From Pilaira anomala (lineage: Eukaryota > Mucoromycota > Mucoromycetes > Mucorales > Mucoraceae), in the NCBI GenBank assembly GCA_025716855.1, contig JAIXMQ010000048.1, positions 62,001-126,000 of the forward strand: a DNA stretch of 64,000 nucleotides. The letters run 5' to 3'. Position 1 is the first letter of the stretch; the number at the start of each line of letters is the position of its first letter. A model generated the notes under the pieces. It was not told the origin of the DNA. It did no database searches and was given only the letters and a program-made list of their open reading frames with translations. Below are positions 1 through 10,532 of this stretch, piece by piece. The translations under genes and the position numbers were made by a program.

Positions 1-16
1 TTCATAACATACAACA

Positions 17-1425
17 ATGTCGAATGAACAAGATTCACACTATTTTAAATATTATTCACACTTACAACACCAAGTAATAAAGTATATAATATATATATAT
101 ATATATAAAATAGAGAAAGAGAGATAGACAGTAAGAAGTGTTATTGAATTTTTTTTTTTTTTTTAAAAAAAAAAAGCAAAATATGTTGCAGGATAATGTG
201 AGAACTTCTACGTTTAGAAAAGCAATCATGTTAAACGCTGCTAGAGAATTTGAAAATAAAGTGGTATTGGATGTAGGAGCTGGGTCCGGTATTTTATCTT
301 ATTTTGCAATTCAAGCAGGTGCAAAACATGTCTATGCAGTAGAAGCTTCAAACATGGCAGATAAAATGAAGAAATTAATATCTTCCGATAGAAACAATCA
401 TCTGAAAGACAGGATTAGTGTTATTAAAGGTAAAAAAAAAAAAAAAAGGGTAGCATTGTCTCTTTTTAACAACATAAAAAAAAACAGCCAAAGTAGAAGA
501 GGCAGTGGATATACCAAAAGTAGATACAATCATATCAGAACCCATTGGTATATTATTACTTCATGAACGCATGGTTTGTTTTTATTTATATGTATTCAAA
601 AATAAAATAATATTCATATCTTGACCATATTACGTACATACAGCTCGATAGTTTTATTTATGCTCGAGATCATTACTTGAAACCAAACGGTACGTTATTC
701 CCTTCACAAGGTGTGATTCATTTAGCTCCTTTTACAGATACAAGGTTATGGAAAGAAACAAAATCAAACGCTAATTTCTGGCAACAAGATTCATTTTATG
801 ATATTGATTTAACTTCATTATATCAAGATGCCTGTGAAGAATTATTTGGTTTGTTTTTCATTCAATAACTACTATGTATTATATTACTAATTGTTTTTTT
901 TTTTTTTTTTTTTATGTAGCTATGCCTGTAATTGGAAAATTTGATCCAAAAAGTAAAATGTCCACTGATAAAACAAACTTTGATTTGGATTTCAATTCAA
1001 TCACAATAGATGCGTTACACGACATTTTGATCCCAATCGATTGGACTTGTTCTCGAACAGGTATCATTCATGGTGTAGCAGGTTGGTTTGATGTCTTATT
1101 CAATCCATCAGAACAACAAGGAAATTCTGTCACTTTATCTACCAGTCCATTCACAGATATCACGCATTGGTATCAAACCAAGTTTTTATTCTTGGTCCCA
1201 TTACCTGTAAAAGCACAACAAACGATCAAAGGTTGGATGCGATGTATTGCAAATAACTCTAGAAGTTATACAATCTATATTGAATTAGTTATACAGAACG
1301 AAGAAGAACTGAGTGATCCAAATTTATTGTTTAGTACAGAATTGGAATCAGAATTTAAAAGAAGAGGTATATGGGAATTACAGGAACAAACATATGATGA
1401 TCATCAGTTTATGATGTCAAAATAA
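17..1425 (+). CDS. CARM1/PRMT4-type protein arginine methyltransferase
   Basis: Asymmetric-dimethylating arginine methyltransferase acting on histones and RNA-binding proteins. Five exons: 17-73, 177-429, 488-573, 644-848, 920-1425, giving 368 aa in frame. The N-terminus has the YFKYYSHL helix and the NMLQDNVRT signature of the family. The SAM-binding motif VLDVGAGSG lies near residues 49-57. The double-E loop [13 protein letters not shown] and the THWYQ loop of the beta barrel are both present. The CARM1 identity rests on the QNMLQDxVRTxT block and the barrel motif; PRMT1 and PRMT3 differ there. The start is only 16 nt from the window edge, so an upstream exon outside the window cannot be excluded. 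The N-terminal PH-like domain of animal CARM1 is absent from what is visible. Confidence 0.88.
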
Positions 1426-1542
1426 AATAAAAAGGGGTCCCTTTTTTTTTTTATTATTATTATTATTACTGTTGGGATATAATTGATATATTATCGCTGG
1501 TTTTGCTTCTCATATTATTCATTAGGTTAGTTTCTTACTATT

Positions 1543-3496
1543 TTATGGAGATAAGGTATAGGGAAACCCCACATCCCAGAACCCAGGTGGTGTAGCAGCT
1601 CTAGCTCGATGTCTAGAATGAAGCTGAATTCGGTTTCTGGGTGTAATTTGATTATTCGCCTCATCTACATCTTGTAAAGGCTCTGTTCCATAAAACTATA
1701 TATATGTATATATATATAAAAAGTAATTATTATTACTTTATATCCATATTTTTCATCAATTTCGATTATTACTACCTTTTCACAACCAACACAAGTAGCT
1801 TCTTTACAATCAGTATGATTTTCTTTTGTTGCTAAAGCTTTCCTATTTATTTTATTTTCTTTACTTGGTTGACCTGCCGTGTTTTGTGGTGCGGTTATTT
1901 TCATATTAGTAGCATTTGCTAATGGGACCTTAGGATGTGATGTGGCTATCTCTTTTTTTAAGCCTGCTGGTGATGGGACTTGATTTTCATCATTATAAGA
2001 TGATTTTCTTTCAATAAGAGAAGAAGATGTATTTTCTTGTGAAGTTCTTTTTTGAGCGTTATCAAGTTCTGCAATTCTTCTTTGAATATCACTTGAGGGT
2101 CTTCTCAATGGAGGATGACATTTATTCTTATTCTCGTTAGTGTCCTCATGCTTCAACTCTGAAATTGTTTCCAATGGAGGATGACATTTATTATTATTCT
2201 CGTTAGTGTCCTCATGCTTTAACTCTGAAATTGTTTCCAATGGTGATAATGTTTTATCAGATGGAGACATGGATCTCAATCTCGGTTGTGAATCTTCAAA
2301 CGTACTTTCATCAAGGTAGACTAAAGGTCTTTCGGTCTTTTCTGGAGATGATAGGGGTGGTTGTTCACGAGGACTGAAGGAAACATCAAATAAAATTTCA
2401 TCTTTCTCTTCTTCCGCCTCAATATTAATACAAGAGTTGGGTGAATCGCCTAGTTCTGGAGACGATATGACGGGTCTTTCCGTGACGGGACTACTATCTC
2501 TACCTTGTTCAGGTGTTGAGCTATAAGTTGTAAATTTTTTATATGATTTAGGTGAGCTCTCTCTTGAAAAAATCTCATCAATACTTCTCTTGGTTCGCTT
2601 TGAACGTGATGATGATATCATATCAAAAAATGCTTGATTACGTGAAGGTAATGAAAGTGCTGTAGGTTGTGGTTTTGTTAAGAATGTATTGATGGATTTT
2701 TGTATGTAATGAGATGTTTTTTGTTCAGGTTCAATTTTTTTTGTACTGGCTTCGAGTCTATATGTATAAAATAAAAATTAATAAACATATTTGACAAAAA
2801 AAAAAAGTGACAACTACAATTGATTTAATTTCAAGTTTTGCTCTAAATGATGTGCATTATCTTTCATAAAACCTGAAATAAAAAATAGAATAAAAATAGG
2901 AATTTTTGATTGAATTTTAACTTTGTGAGTGGTGTATTGTGTTACCTTCAATGCGAGCTGATTGAACTTTTATAATCATGTTTAGGTTTGAAATTGTATG
3001 ATTCTTATCTTTTAAAGCAGCATTCAAATCCATGACTTTTTCTTCCAAGCCTACAAATGAATATTTTTAGTCACGCAGTAAAAAAACTTTTTGTTTTGAT
3101 TTGTATGTTTACATTTCACATCATCGAGTAAATCTGTTTTCTCCTCTTTTAGTTTATCGATTTCTCTCTCTTTGGATGTATTTATATTTCCGTGAAGACT
3201 TGCTTTAATAGATTCATAGTCTTCTTTTACTTGTGCCTCTCTTTTTTGGATATCTCTTTCTTCCTCTTCAATTTCTTGTTCTCTTCTCTGTAGTTGTTGC
3301 TTAAGTTCAAGGAGTTTTCTTTGTAGTTTACTGTTTTGACTTTCTAGCTTCTCAATCTCTCGTTTCTGTAATCGAGTTGTGACCCGTTCCTGTTCCAGTC
3401 TTTCTGTTAACTTGGCTATTATTCTAAAAAGTGAATACGACTTCTAATTTTATTTTATTTTTCAAGTTGGAAAGTCTTGTCTATACCTTCATCCAT
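1543..3496 (-). CDS. Sae2/Ctp1/CtIP-family DNA end-resection protein
   Basis: Cofactor of the Mre11-Rad50-Nbs1 nuclease in double-strand-break resection. Six exons on the minus strand: 3496-3487, 3415-3113, 3050-2946, 2872-2818, 2757-1737, 1695-1543; 548 aa in frame. Residues 1 to about 190 form a long coiled coil (heptads rich in E, K, Q and L), as in the tetramerisation region of CtIP. The middle is Ser/Pro-rich and disordered, with many SP sites suited to CDK control. The C-terminus carries the CxxC pair (TCVGCEK) and the RHR box followed by PPGFWDVGFP, which is diagnostic of the CtIP/Sae2 C-terminal domain. The last diagnostic exon lies after a 41-nt intron. It is divergent from NAA30 across about 200 bp. 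First-exon placement (10 nt) is the least certain part. Confidence 0.88.
2106..2237 (-). repeat. Two tandem 66-bp units inside the CtIP-like gene
   Basis: The anchor CAATGG recurs exactly 66 bp apart at 2106, 2172 and 2238. The unit encodes the 22-residue block around PPLETISELKHEDTNEN twice, with only one or two changed bases between copies, which points to a recent in-frame duplication in the disordered middle of the protein. Confidence 0.9.
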
Positions 3497-3697
3497 AGTA
3501 GTAAAGAAAACAAAGTAAAAGGGTGACAAATAAAAAGGGAAAGCTAAACAACAGAGGAATAGGAATATTTATACTTTTTTGGCGTTTTCAAAAAAAAAAA
3601 AAAAAAAAAAAAAAATGGTTTGGGGGGGACTGGTAAAATTAATTCTCTCTTAACTCGTTCTCTTTTTTCTCTTTACATTCTTTCATCTAGATTCATA

Positions 3698-4333
3698 ATG
3701 AGTCATATACCAAATATACAATACAGTGAATACAACTCTGAATTACAATTACCACATATTATTCAATTGATTGAGAATGACCTGTCAGAACCTTATTCAG
3801 TCTATACCTATCGATACTTTATTCACAACTGGCCAAACTTGTGCTTTTTAGTAAGTAACTTTTTTTTTGACATAAAACAAAACAAATAAAAAAGAGAGAT
3901 ATTAATTACTTATAAAGGCTATGGATGGAGATCAATATGTAGGTGTGATTATTTGTAAATTAGATAGACATAAGGATAGACTTCGAGGATATATTGCCAT
4001 GTTGGCAGTATCAAAGACACATCGTAAAATGTCAATTGGATCTAATCTAGTTAAAATGGCTATTCGAGCTATGAAAGATATGGATGCAGATGAGGTAAAA
4101 ATGTGATATAAATTTTAAGAGAAAGAAGATATTGACTATATATGTAGGTGGTTTTAGAGACAGAATATACAAATCTTGGTGCACTTGGATTATATCAACG
4201 ATTAGGGTTTATAAAGGATAAGAGACTCTACCGTTATTACTTGAATGGTGTAGATGCATTTCGATTAAAATTATTTTGTAAAACAATGGTACAAGATGAA
4301 GAAGTGGAAGAACAAAAACAAAATGACTCCTAG
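3698..4333 (+). CDS. NAA30: NatC catalytic subunit, N-alpha-acetyltransferase 30 (Mak3-like)
   Basis: GNAT acetyltransferase that modifies the N-terminal Met of proteins starting ML, MI, MF or MW, working with Naa35 and Naa38 on ribosomes. Three exons: 3698-3850, 3918-4094, 4148-4333; 171 aa in frame. Visible family features are the N-terminal [11 protein letters not shown] block, the acetyl-CoA loop (V-x-K-x-x-R-x-x-x-I-G-x-x-L around residues 85-95), and the signature [21 protein letters not shown] with the terminal [15 protein letters not shown] chose the ATG of MSHIPNIQY; an in-frame upstream ATG at 3620 only adds low-complexity residues from the poly-A-rich leader. It is tail to tail with APP1, 113 bp away. 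Confidence 0.93.
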
Positions 4334-4446
4334 TTATACGTGTGTGTGTGTGTGTGTGTTTTTTTTTAATATTTTATATATATATATATATATATATCTT
4401 TCTCTCCTTTGTATATGTAAATAATAATAAAATATAAAATAATATT

Positions 4447-6254
4447 TTAAATTGACAAGTCTGTATTAGTTTTTGACATCAAAAATTCTTCAGCCACAAC
4501 AGGATCCAACATCAATTGAGAAGCAAGCGTGAATACAGTAAAGACACCCGCTCTCATCTGACTAGATACTCTTTCCATACGTTGTTCAAATTGTTCTAAT
4601 TTGGTTAATAAAGGTACTTCAGGATCATCCACAATTTTTTCTTCTTCTGGTAATTCAGTAGCTGCCATGGCTTCCATTGCCAAAGCAGACGAAGGCCCTG
4701 TCTTTAAGATCTTGGATTCACGTGTTAAAAACTTACGTAGACTTGTATAATACGAATCTGGTTTATCCTTTGCAAGTCGATCTGCATCCTTTGCACGTTG
4801 TGAGGTCACATCATGTATAAATATCTTGATGATTTGATCTGGAAATTGGTTATAAATTTGCTGGTATCTGTGTCATGTACAGGTGAATACTACATCTATT
4901 ATTATTGTATTGTAAGTAACTTACATTTCAGGGTCAATTTCACCAGAATCACCCACAAGAATAAACTTGCGATGAGGAAAATCTTTAATTATTTTAGGAA
5001 TCACGTCCAGTTTATGTTTACCAGGTTTACCAATAATCAAATCTTGTGTACTGACCGAACGAAGATGAACACTTCCGTGTGGAAACTTTTGGGTTGCAAT
5101 GAATTTACTTAGGGCTGGATAGACTTGCCATGGTGAATTCGATACGTAATGGATATGTGCTCCTTCGGATACCCAGTTTCTAAATACTTCACTCATATGA
5201 GGTACTTCTCTTGCTGTTCTGAAAAATGTGTTTTGTAAAATCGCATCTTTTCCATCCAAGATATCTGTAATTTTAATCGTATCATCAATATCTGAAATAA
5301 CAGAGATACCATAAGGATCAATAATATCAATGTATCCTGGAATAGGTTGTTCTTCATTATGTCGTCCTTTTTTTTTTGGATTATATTAGTTCATTGTTTA
5401 CTAGTGTATATATATATTTCTTTTTTACCATCTTCAATAAAACTAGCTTCCACAGTTAAATATCTCGCTTGTTCTTTTAATCTTTTAACTGAAGCAGTAT
5501 CTAAATAAATCTCTTCTTCGAATCTTCCACTAGGTCCAGTATTCACAGAAGCTGCATAATCTCTGATTTTCTCTTGTTGATTCAACTCTAAAAGATCTTC
5601 ATTATCGTCAATAATCTTCTTTGCAATAATTCCAGGTAAAGTAAGTTGAATATCCGTCATGCGCATTGTGTCACAACGAAATTGATTCAATAGTGTAATA
5701 AAATGATTATCCTCAATTGTATCTCTAGATAATCCACCATACGTTCTACCAGCAGCTTTTTTTTTTTTGTGTGAAGTAACAATGTCAGTTTTTTTTTTTC
5801 TTTTGTTCATTTTTTCTTTTGGTATACCTAAAATCCATCTATCTAAGCGACTTGAACCAGGATTAGCAAAAGCCCAACCAGCTAAATGAATTTTCCATTT
5901 CACTTCTTTTTCCTTTTCTTCTTCTTCTTCTTCATTGCCGCTGCCATCTACTTGACATGCATAAGTTGGAAAAAGCATACATTGAGGTTGAATAATTTCA
6001 GGAACACTATCCTTTATAATTTCATCCAGTTCTTCTGTATCAGTTCGTTTGATTTCGGTATGCATAGGTTCGTTAGAAGTAGTAGACTTCATACTTCTAG
6101 TTCTGGGCGGTAAAGGTGGAGGTGAAGGTGAAGACTCATAAAACTTGTTGATCTCTTTTTTTATTGCAAGTGAAGTGCTTTCTGCTAACGAAAGTAACCG
6201 GTCACGACGTCTAGGTCGTCTTTCACCATCTGAATCATAACTTGAAAAGCTCAT
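4447..6254 (-). CDS. Phosphatidate phosphatase APP1-like (DUF2183)
   Basis: Mg2+-dependent phosphatidate phosphatase of the yeast App1 type, acting at actin patches and endocytic membranes. Three exons: 6254-5429, 5366-4925, 4867-4447; 562 aa in frame. The HAD-like catalytic motif DIDDTIK and the blocks YVSNSPWQVYPAL and LVGDSGEIDPE are those of the App1 domain. The join after DPE to IYQQIYNQFPDQ restores the family's strand. The N-terminal part has a Ser/Pro-rich segment with PPPLPP, a plausible SH3 ligand, and a lysine-rich linker encoded by A-runs around 5760-5815. Family identification is confident; the exact substrate in this fungus is inferred. Confidence 0.88.
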
Positions 6255-7093
6255 GTTGAATTGTTATTATATGATATATATATAAAAAAAAAAAGAAGAG
6301 AAGAAACTGTGCTCTAATTTTTTTTTTTTTTTCCTATTTCTTATAAAAGTCTAGCCCACATGTTCCAAAAGGTTTATGGGACCATTTAGCCTATTTGCCT
6401 CCCGGGCCCTCTATGACAATTTTATTACGCAACTTTTTTACTTTCTACTGTCAAACAAAGCTATTTATTTCAACCTATGAAATCTGTCTATTACCATTGA
6501 TATTATTGCTTAATGGTGATAAACCTTCTTGCCAACAAACCACTTGAGAGTATATCTTTAAAATTGTTTAGAAATAGTAAATTGTATATCATGCTAACTC
6601 TATAAAATGTATAAATAAACTAGCACTTGATATTTTAGTAAAAAAAAATCATTTTTTAAGCAACCTTATCATCAATATACACATTTTTTTATCTTTCTCA
6701 AAAATAAAAAAAAATGGATTATCATCCTTCAGCTGCTGCTAGTCATTAGCTAATGATAAAGGACTACTCACGAGTAAAAAAAAAAAATAAGATTTGGGGA
6801 TGATCATGAGATTTGGCAAGCATATGATTTTTCTACTGTCATTACCAATTTTTTTTTTTTTTATTGTTTAAATTTATAATTGTCATTTGTTATTTCTTGA
6901 TCTAGTTTTTTTTTTTTTTATTGTTTAAATTGTATATCTTTTCAAACTTTTCTGCTATAAATCTTGATTGGCTTATTTTATGAATAAGATACATTATACA
7001 TTACAACCTTCATGTCAATAAAATACATTTGTTTCATTGTTAAGGTTTTAGTAACATGTCAATTCGGCTAAAATATAAATATAAGAAAAAAAA
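6255..7093. other. Intergenic region between divergent APP1 and the secreted-protein gene
   Basis: No gene seen. It is AT-rich with several T runs and a near-duplicate 25-bp block (poly-T then ATTGTTTAAATT) at about 6850-6873 and 6907-6930. It should contain the promoters of the two flanking, divergently read genes. Confidence 0.5.
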
Positions 7094-7156
7094 ATGACAG
7101 TTGCATTAATTCGTACTTCTCTTATATTCTATACACTTGCTTCTATTTATCCTTGA
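7094..7156 (+). promoter_or_regulatory. Upstream ORF whose stop overlaps the next start codon
   Basis: A 20-codon ORF beginning MTVALIRTSLIF ends in TGA, and the A of that TGA is the A of the ATG of the secreted-protein gene (TGATG at 7154-7158). The arrangement suggests termination-reinitiation control. Seen directly; the regulatory role is inference. Confidence 0.5.
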
Positions 7157-7740
7157 TGAAATTCATAATTGTTACTTTTATCGGTTATTTATTTCTTACT
7201 GTAAAGTTATTGGACGCTTTCTGTATCTATAACAACCTTAATCCAGAGGAAGCTACATTTTGGATACGTCAGGAACCAGACAATGCTGGATGGAATTATT
7301 TCTCGTAAGTTTTCAAGTATTCACTCTCTATATCTCATACCTTTATATTTAAACTTTTTTTTTTTTTTTAATAAGCCGATTTAAACGAACTGATTTGGCT
7401 CCTGGAGAAAGTGCATGCTGTCCTTATAACAACTCGGATTGTGTTAGACCTCAAACCAAAGATGCTATTTTACACTTAGTTGTAAGTTTAATATATATAT
7501 ATATATATTTTTTTTTAGCTATTACTCGATTAATGACCAAATAATATATAGATTCGAAGAAAACGCTGGGGAGAAGTTGAGACCGAGAAAGGGATAGTTA
7601 TAAGCTTTCCTGGTGGTGGATCGGTTACATTCTCCTCTGGTACCGATAGTCCTTTTAAGTTTCTTATAAATGTATACAACGCTGATGGCTCTCCGTTTGA
7701 TTACGATTATAGATTTGATGAACAGGCGGGTAGTTACTGA
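7156..7740 (+). CDS. Small secreted protein, unrecognised family
   Basis: Three exons: 7156-7304, 7376-7481, 7552-7740, giving 147 aa in frame with good GTAAGT donors. Residues 1-21 form a signal peptide (MKFIIVTFIGYLFLTVKLLDA). The mature part holds four cysteines: one just after the predicted cleavage site, and a CC pair plus C in the block ACCPYNNSDCV. A Gly/Ser-rich strand region with FPGGGSVTFSSG follows, and the tail ends DEQAGSY. I recall similar short cysteine-containing secreted proteins from Mucoromycota but cannot name the family or function. The size and predicted disulfides would fit a cell-surface or effector-like role, which is inference. An overlapping uORF precedes it. Confidence 0.7.
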
Positions 7741-8249
7741 ACATCTTTTGTTAAATTAATAATTATTGAACTGTTGTCTTTTTTTTTTTATATTGTTAAA
7801 AATAAAATATATACCTTGTCTTAAATATCTTAATTCTATTATTCTTTATGGATTGATTTAATGATGCACAGGTCATTTAATACTACCAATTATTATTAGA
7901 AATGAATGCCTTGCTAATAATAGTAGCCGTTCTACCTCCTATGTTTTCTTATATAAGATATACCTAGCCTTATTACAAACTATTGTCAATGAACAACATC
8001 TCTGCTACTTAATTCGGTTTTATAATACTAAAATGTAGATTATTTTCTATGAGTCAAGGAAATAAGAACAATATATTCACAGTGTCACATAAGTAAATTA
8101 CTATGATCTTAACATACCAATTTATAAACGCCCATTCTTTAAAGAGTTTACCCTTTAACATGCGTATCCAACTATTATCACGTGTGTATCACGTGACATA
8201 ACCTTAATTTTAGTGAATTTATATTACTTATAAAAAAAGTAAAACATCT
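7741..8249. other. Intergenic region before tRNA-Asn
   Basis: No gene seen. The stretch just upstream of the tRNA contains two CACGTG-like steps (near 8178-8195, TATCACGTG and ATCACGTGAC), a possible bHLH or Cbf1-type site pair. Confidence 0.35.
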
Positions 8250-8323
8250 GCTTCCGTGGCGCAATTGGCTAGCGCGTCTGACTGTTAATCAGGAGGTTGG
8301 TGGTTCAAGCCCACCCGGGAGCG
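8250..8323 (+). tRNA. tRNA-Asn (anticodon GTT)
   Basis: A 74-nt cloverleaf without intron. The acceptor stem GCTTCCG pairs with CGGGAGC (one T-G wobble) and G is the discriminator base. The anticodon loop CTGTTAA has GTT at 8284-8286. The T arm GGTGGTTCAAGCCCACC is standard and carries the B box. A T-rich run follows for polymerase III termination. Confidence 0.95.
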
Positions 8324-9054
8324 TTTCTTTTTATATTTTTTTTGCTTCTTTCAATGTTTATGTTTTGCTTAGAGTTATTTTATTTAGATTAAAGAAAAAG
8401 AGGCTTAATAAGCCTCAATGAAAGCATTAATTTTATTTTTTTGAGTTGGACGAACTTACAAGAAGATAATTTTAAAGGAAAATAAAATTTATAAAAAAGT
8501 ATGGTAAGAAAAATCATTTGAAAATAATGTGATAAAGTAGGTACTGTGCTTCCACTCTCAATAAAAAGGCTTTGGATGTGTACTCGATTGAAGTTTTGAA
8601 GAAATAAAAATAACACGAGAGGAAGCAATATGTATGCTTTATTGCAAAGAATATAGCTGAACTTTTGAAAAAAATTGATGACGAAAAGGAATTAGATGTT
8701 TGCTATGAAAACTAATCCTTTAAAACCAGCACTTATTCTACTTTTTAGAATTTTTACTGAACCTCATCACTTTAAGAGATATAAGTCAAAAAATGACAAA
8801 TAAGCTTAATGATACTCAGGAAAGGTTTAAAACGAAAAGTTTACTATATAGCTATAGTGTTAAATTTAATATAACAAAAAACAACAACCAATGTTTATCA
8901 CAATTTATTACTTAATATATGCTAAAATTGAGAAGTACTTGCTACATTCAGCTCATTAAAATAGAATGGGGATGTTAACTTAAATAGAAGGGAGTGAATC
9001 AATTGGGAGGTAAATTTAACGGTTATGAAGTATAAAACAATATTTTTTTTATGT

Positions 9055-9587
9055 TGTTACGCCTTTTTAATTTCCATTGAGGGTAACACCAACTTTCAAA
9101 AACATATAAATACCCCTTTCAAAAACATCATAAATAAATCTTCAATCAAGTTCTTACTTAAAATAAGTTTACTAGTATTCACTCTTTGGTTTTATTGTTA
9201 TCCTATTCAAATACCTTCATTGTTTAATTTTCCTTTGTATACAATTACATCGCTAAAGTTATCTCTCTAAGGATTCATTATTGATACTACTACCAAAGGT
9301 CATAGCTTTTATTCTTTTTATTTCTTTGTGAAGTTTATTATATTTCCCACTCTCATTCATATTGATAGTTATCCCTTTGTTTAATAATAAATTTGACGAT
9401 ACTACTTTCTTGAAGACTAGTCGTAAAATATCATCTTTCATAAATAAAACATACTTGAGTCTTTTCAAGTTGACAACTATACAATTTGGTGCTCACATTT
9501 TCTCAAACCTTTTTATTAATTGTATCTTTATTTTACTTTTAATAACTTCTTTCCAAACCATACACTAAGTTTATCCTAGCTGTATTA
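9055..9587 (+). mobile_element. Solo LTR, copy A, with target-site duplication
   Basis: A 533-bp block beginning TGTTACGCC and ending GCTGTATTA is a diverged copy of 55293-55818. ATGT (9051-9054) is repeated immediately after it (9588-9591), or ATGTT if the element is taken to start one base later. No reverse transcriptase or second LTR is nearby, so this is a solo LTR left by recombination. It sits inside the inverted-repeat element and breaks a minus-strand coding fragment. Confidence 0.75.
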
Positions 9588-9945
9588 ATGTTTTTGATCT
9601 TTGACGTGGTGTTTCTCTACTATTAAAGGACGATAATGTCTTGATATATTATCGAGTATATGGCTTCTTTCAAATTCTACTGCATCGCAAATATATGGGA
9701 AACGGTCAATTACTATTTTCTCAATTGCATCATTATCCCTATAAAAAACAAACGTAATACGCACTTATCAAAAGCTTTAATCCAAAAAAATTACTTTATG
9801 AATTGTTGAACCTTTAATGGGTCAGTAAAGAGGCCAGTATAGTTGTTAAAAGTTGTTTGTTCGTGGTTAAAGAAAAAGAAGTTCGATAAAGATAAAAAGA
9901 GTTTCGTGAGCACCAGTTTCTGTTGACAAGTAGAACGACTTGATA
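9588..9945 (-). pseudogene. Coding fragment interrupted by the solo LTR
   Basis: Two exon-like segments on the minus strand join in frame through an intron 9739-9794 (donor GTAATT, acceptor TTTATAG). They read ...NNYTGLFTDPLKVQQFIK then DNDAIEKIVIDRFPYICDAV... and run straight into the LTR, where a stop arises at the junction. No start could be fixed and I do not recognise the product. It lies wholly within the 21-bp inverted repeats, so it may be cargo or part of the element's own lost protein. Confidence 0.4.
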
Positions 9946-10162
9946 AAGTAAAGTAAAAATAAGAAAATAGAGTTTTTAAAAGTATTTATATGATTTCTAA
10001 TTTTTAATATTTTTACGAAAACTGAGTTTTTAAAGGAGCATCCTCGTCAAGAAGCATCGTCGTTGAGAAGGATGGTCGTTGAGCACACAAGCGTCCCAAA
10101 ATTATTCAAAAAAGCGGGCGGTGTTTTCAAACTTCCGGTAAATTGAGAGTGGAAGCACAGTA

Positions 10163-10532
10163 ATTGATTTATTTTATTCTGAAAGGTTAATGAACATAAG
10201 TGCTTCAAAACACTGAAAGACTTTATCCATGTTTGGAAACATATAAAGGTTGTTTGCTCCAGCTCTTTCTGGAAATATGAGTGTTTGGTTCATTAATGCA
10301 TTGATTTTTATTGCCGAAGACCGGTCATAATTACACTAGCTTGCGCTTTTTTAAAAAAAAAACTGACAGAGTATGGTTATTTATTTATCAAAGAAAAATG
10401 GAATGACCGTAAGCAAACCATCAAATATATCCATGATTAGTTGATAAGATGGTATATGCTCATATCACTTGTATTATATTCATTTTTCTATTATACGAAT
10501 TATAAAACAAATTTTGCGATATAATTTTTTTT
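10163..10532. other. Gene-free stretch
   Basis: AT-rich sequence between the inverted-repeat element and the 3' end of the next minus-strand gene. I see no gene, RNA or clear repeat in it. Confidence 0.4.

Larger units (their letters stand above)
8542..10162. mobile_element. Element bounded by perfect 21-bp inverted repeats
   Basis: TACTGTGCTTCCACTCTCAAT at 8542-8562 is the exact reverse complement of 10142-10162. The outermost TA at each end could be a TA target duplication, leaving a 19-bp terminal repeat starting CTGTGCTTCC, which would fit a Tc1/mariner-type or MITE-like insertion. Without the nested LTR the element is about 1.1 kb. The interior has a minus-strand coding fragment but no recognisable transposase, so it is probably non-autonomous or decayed. 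Confidence 0.6.

Noticed and set aside
9025..9568. Three ORFs on both strands
   Set aside because: They lie inside the solo LTR and its flank and do not match between the two LTR copies.
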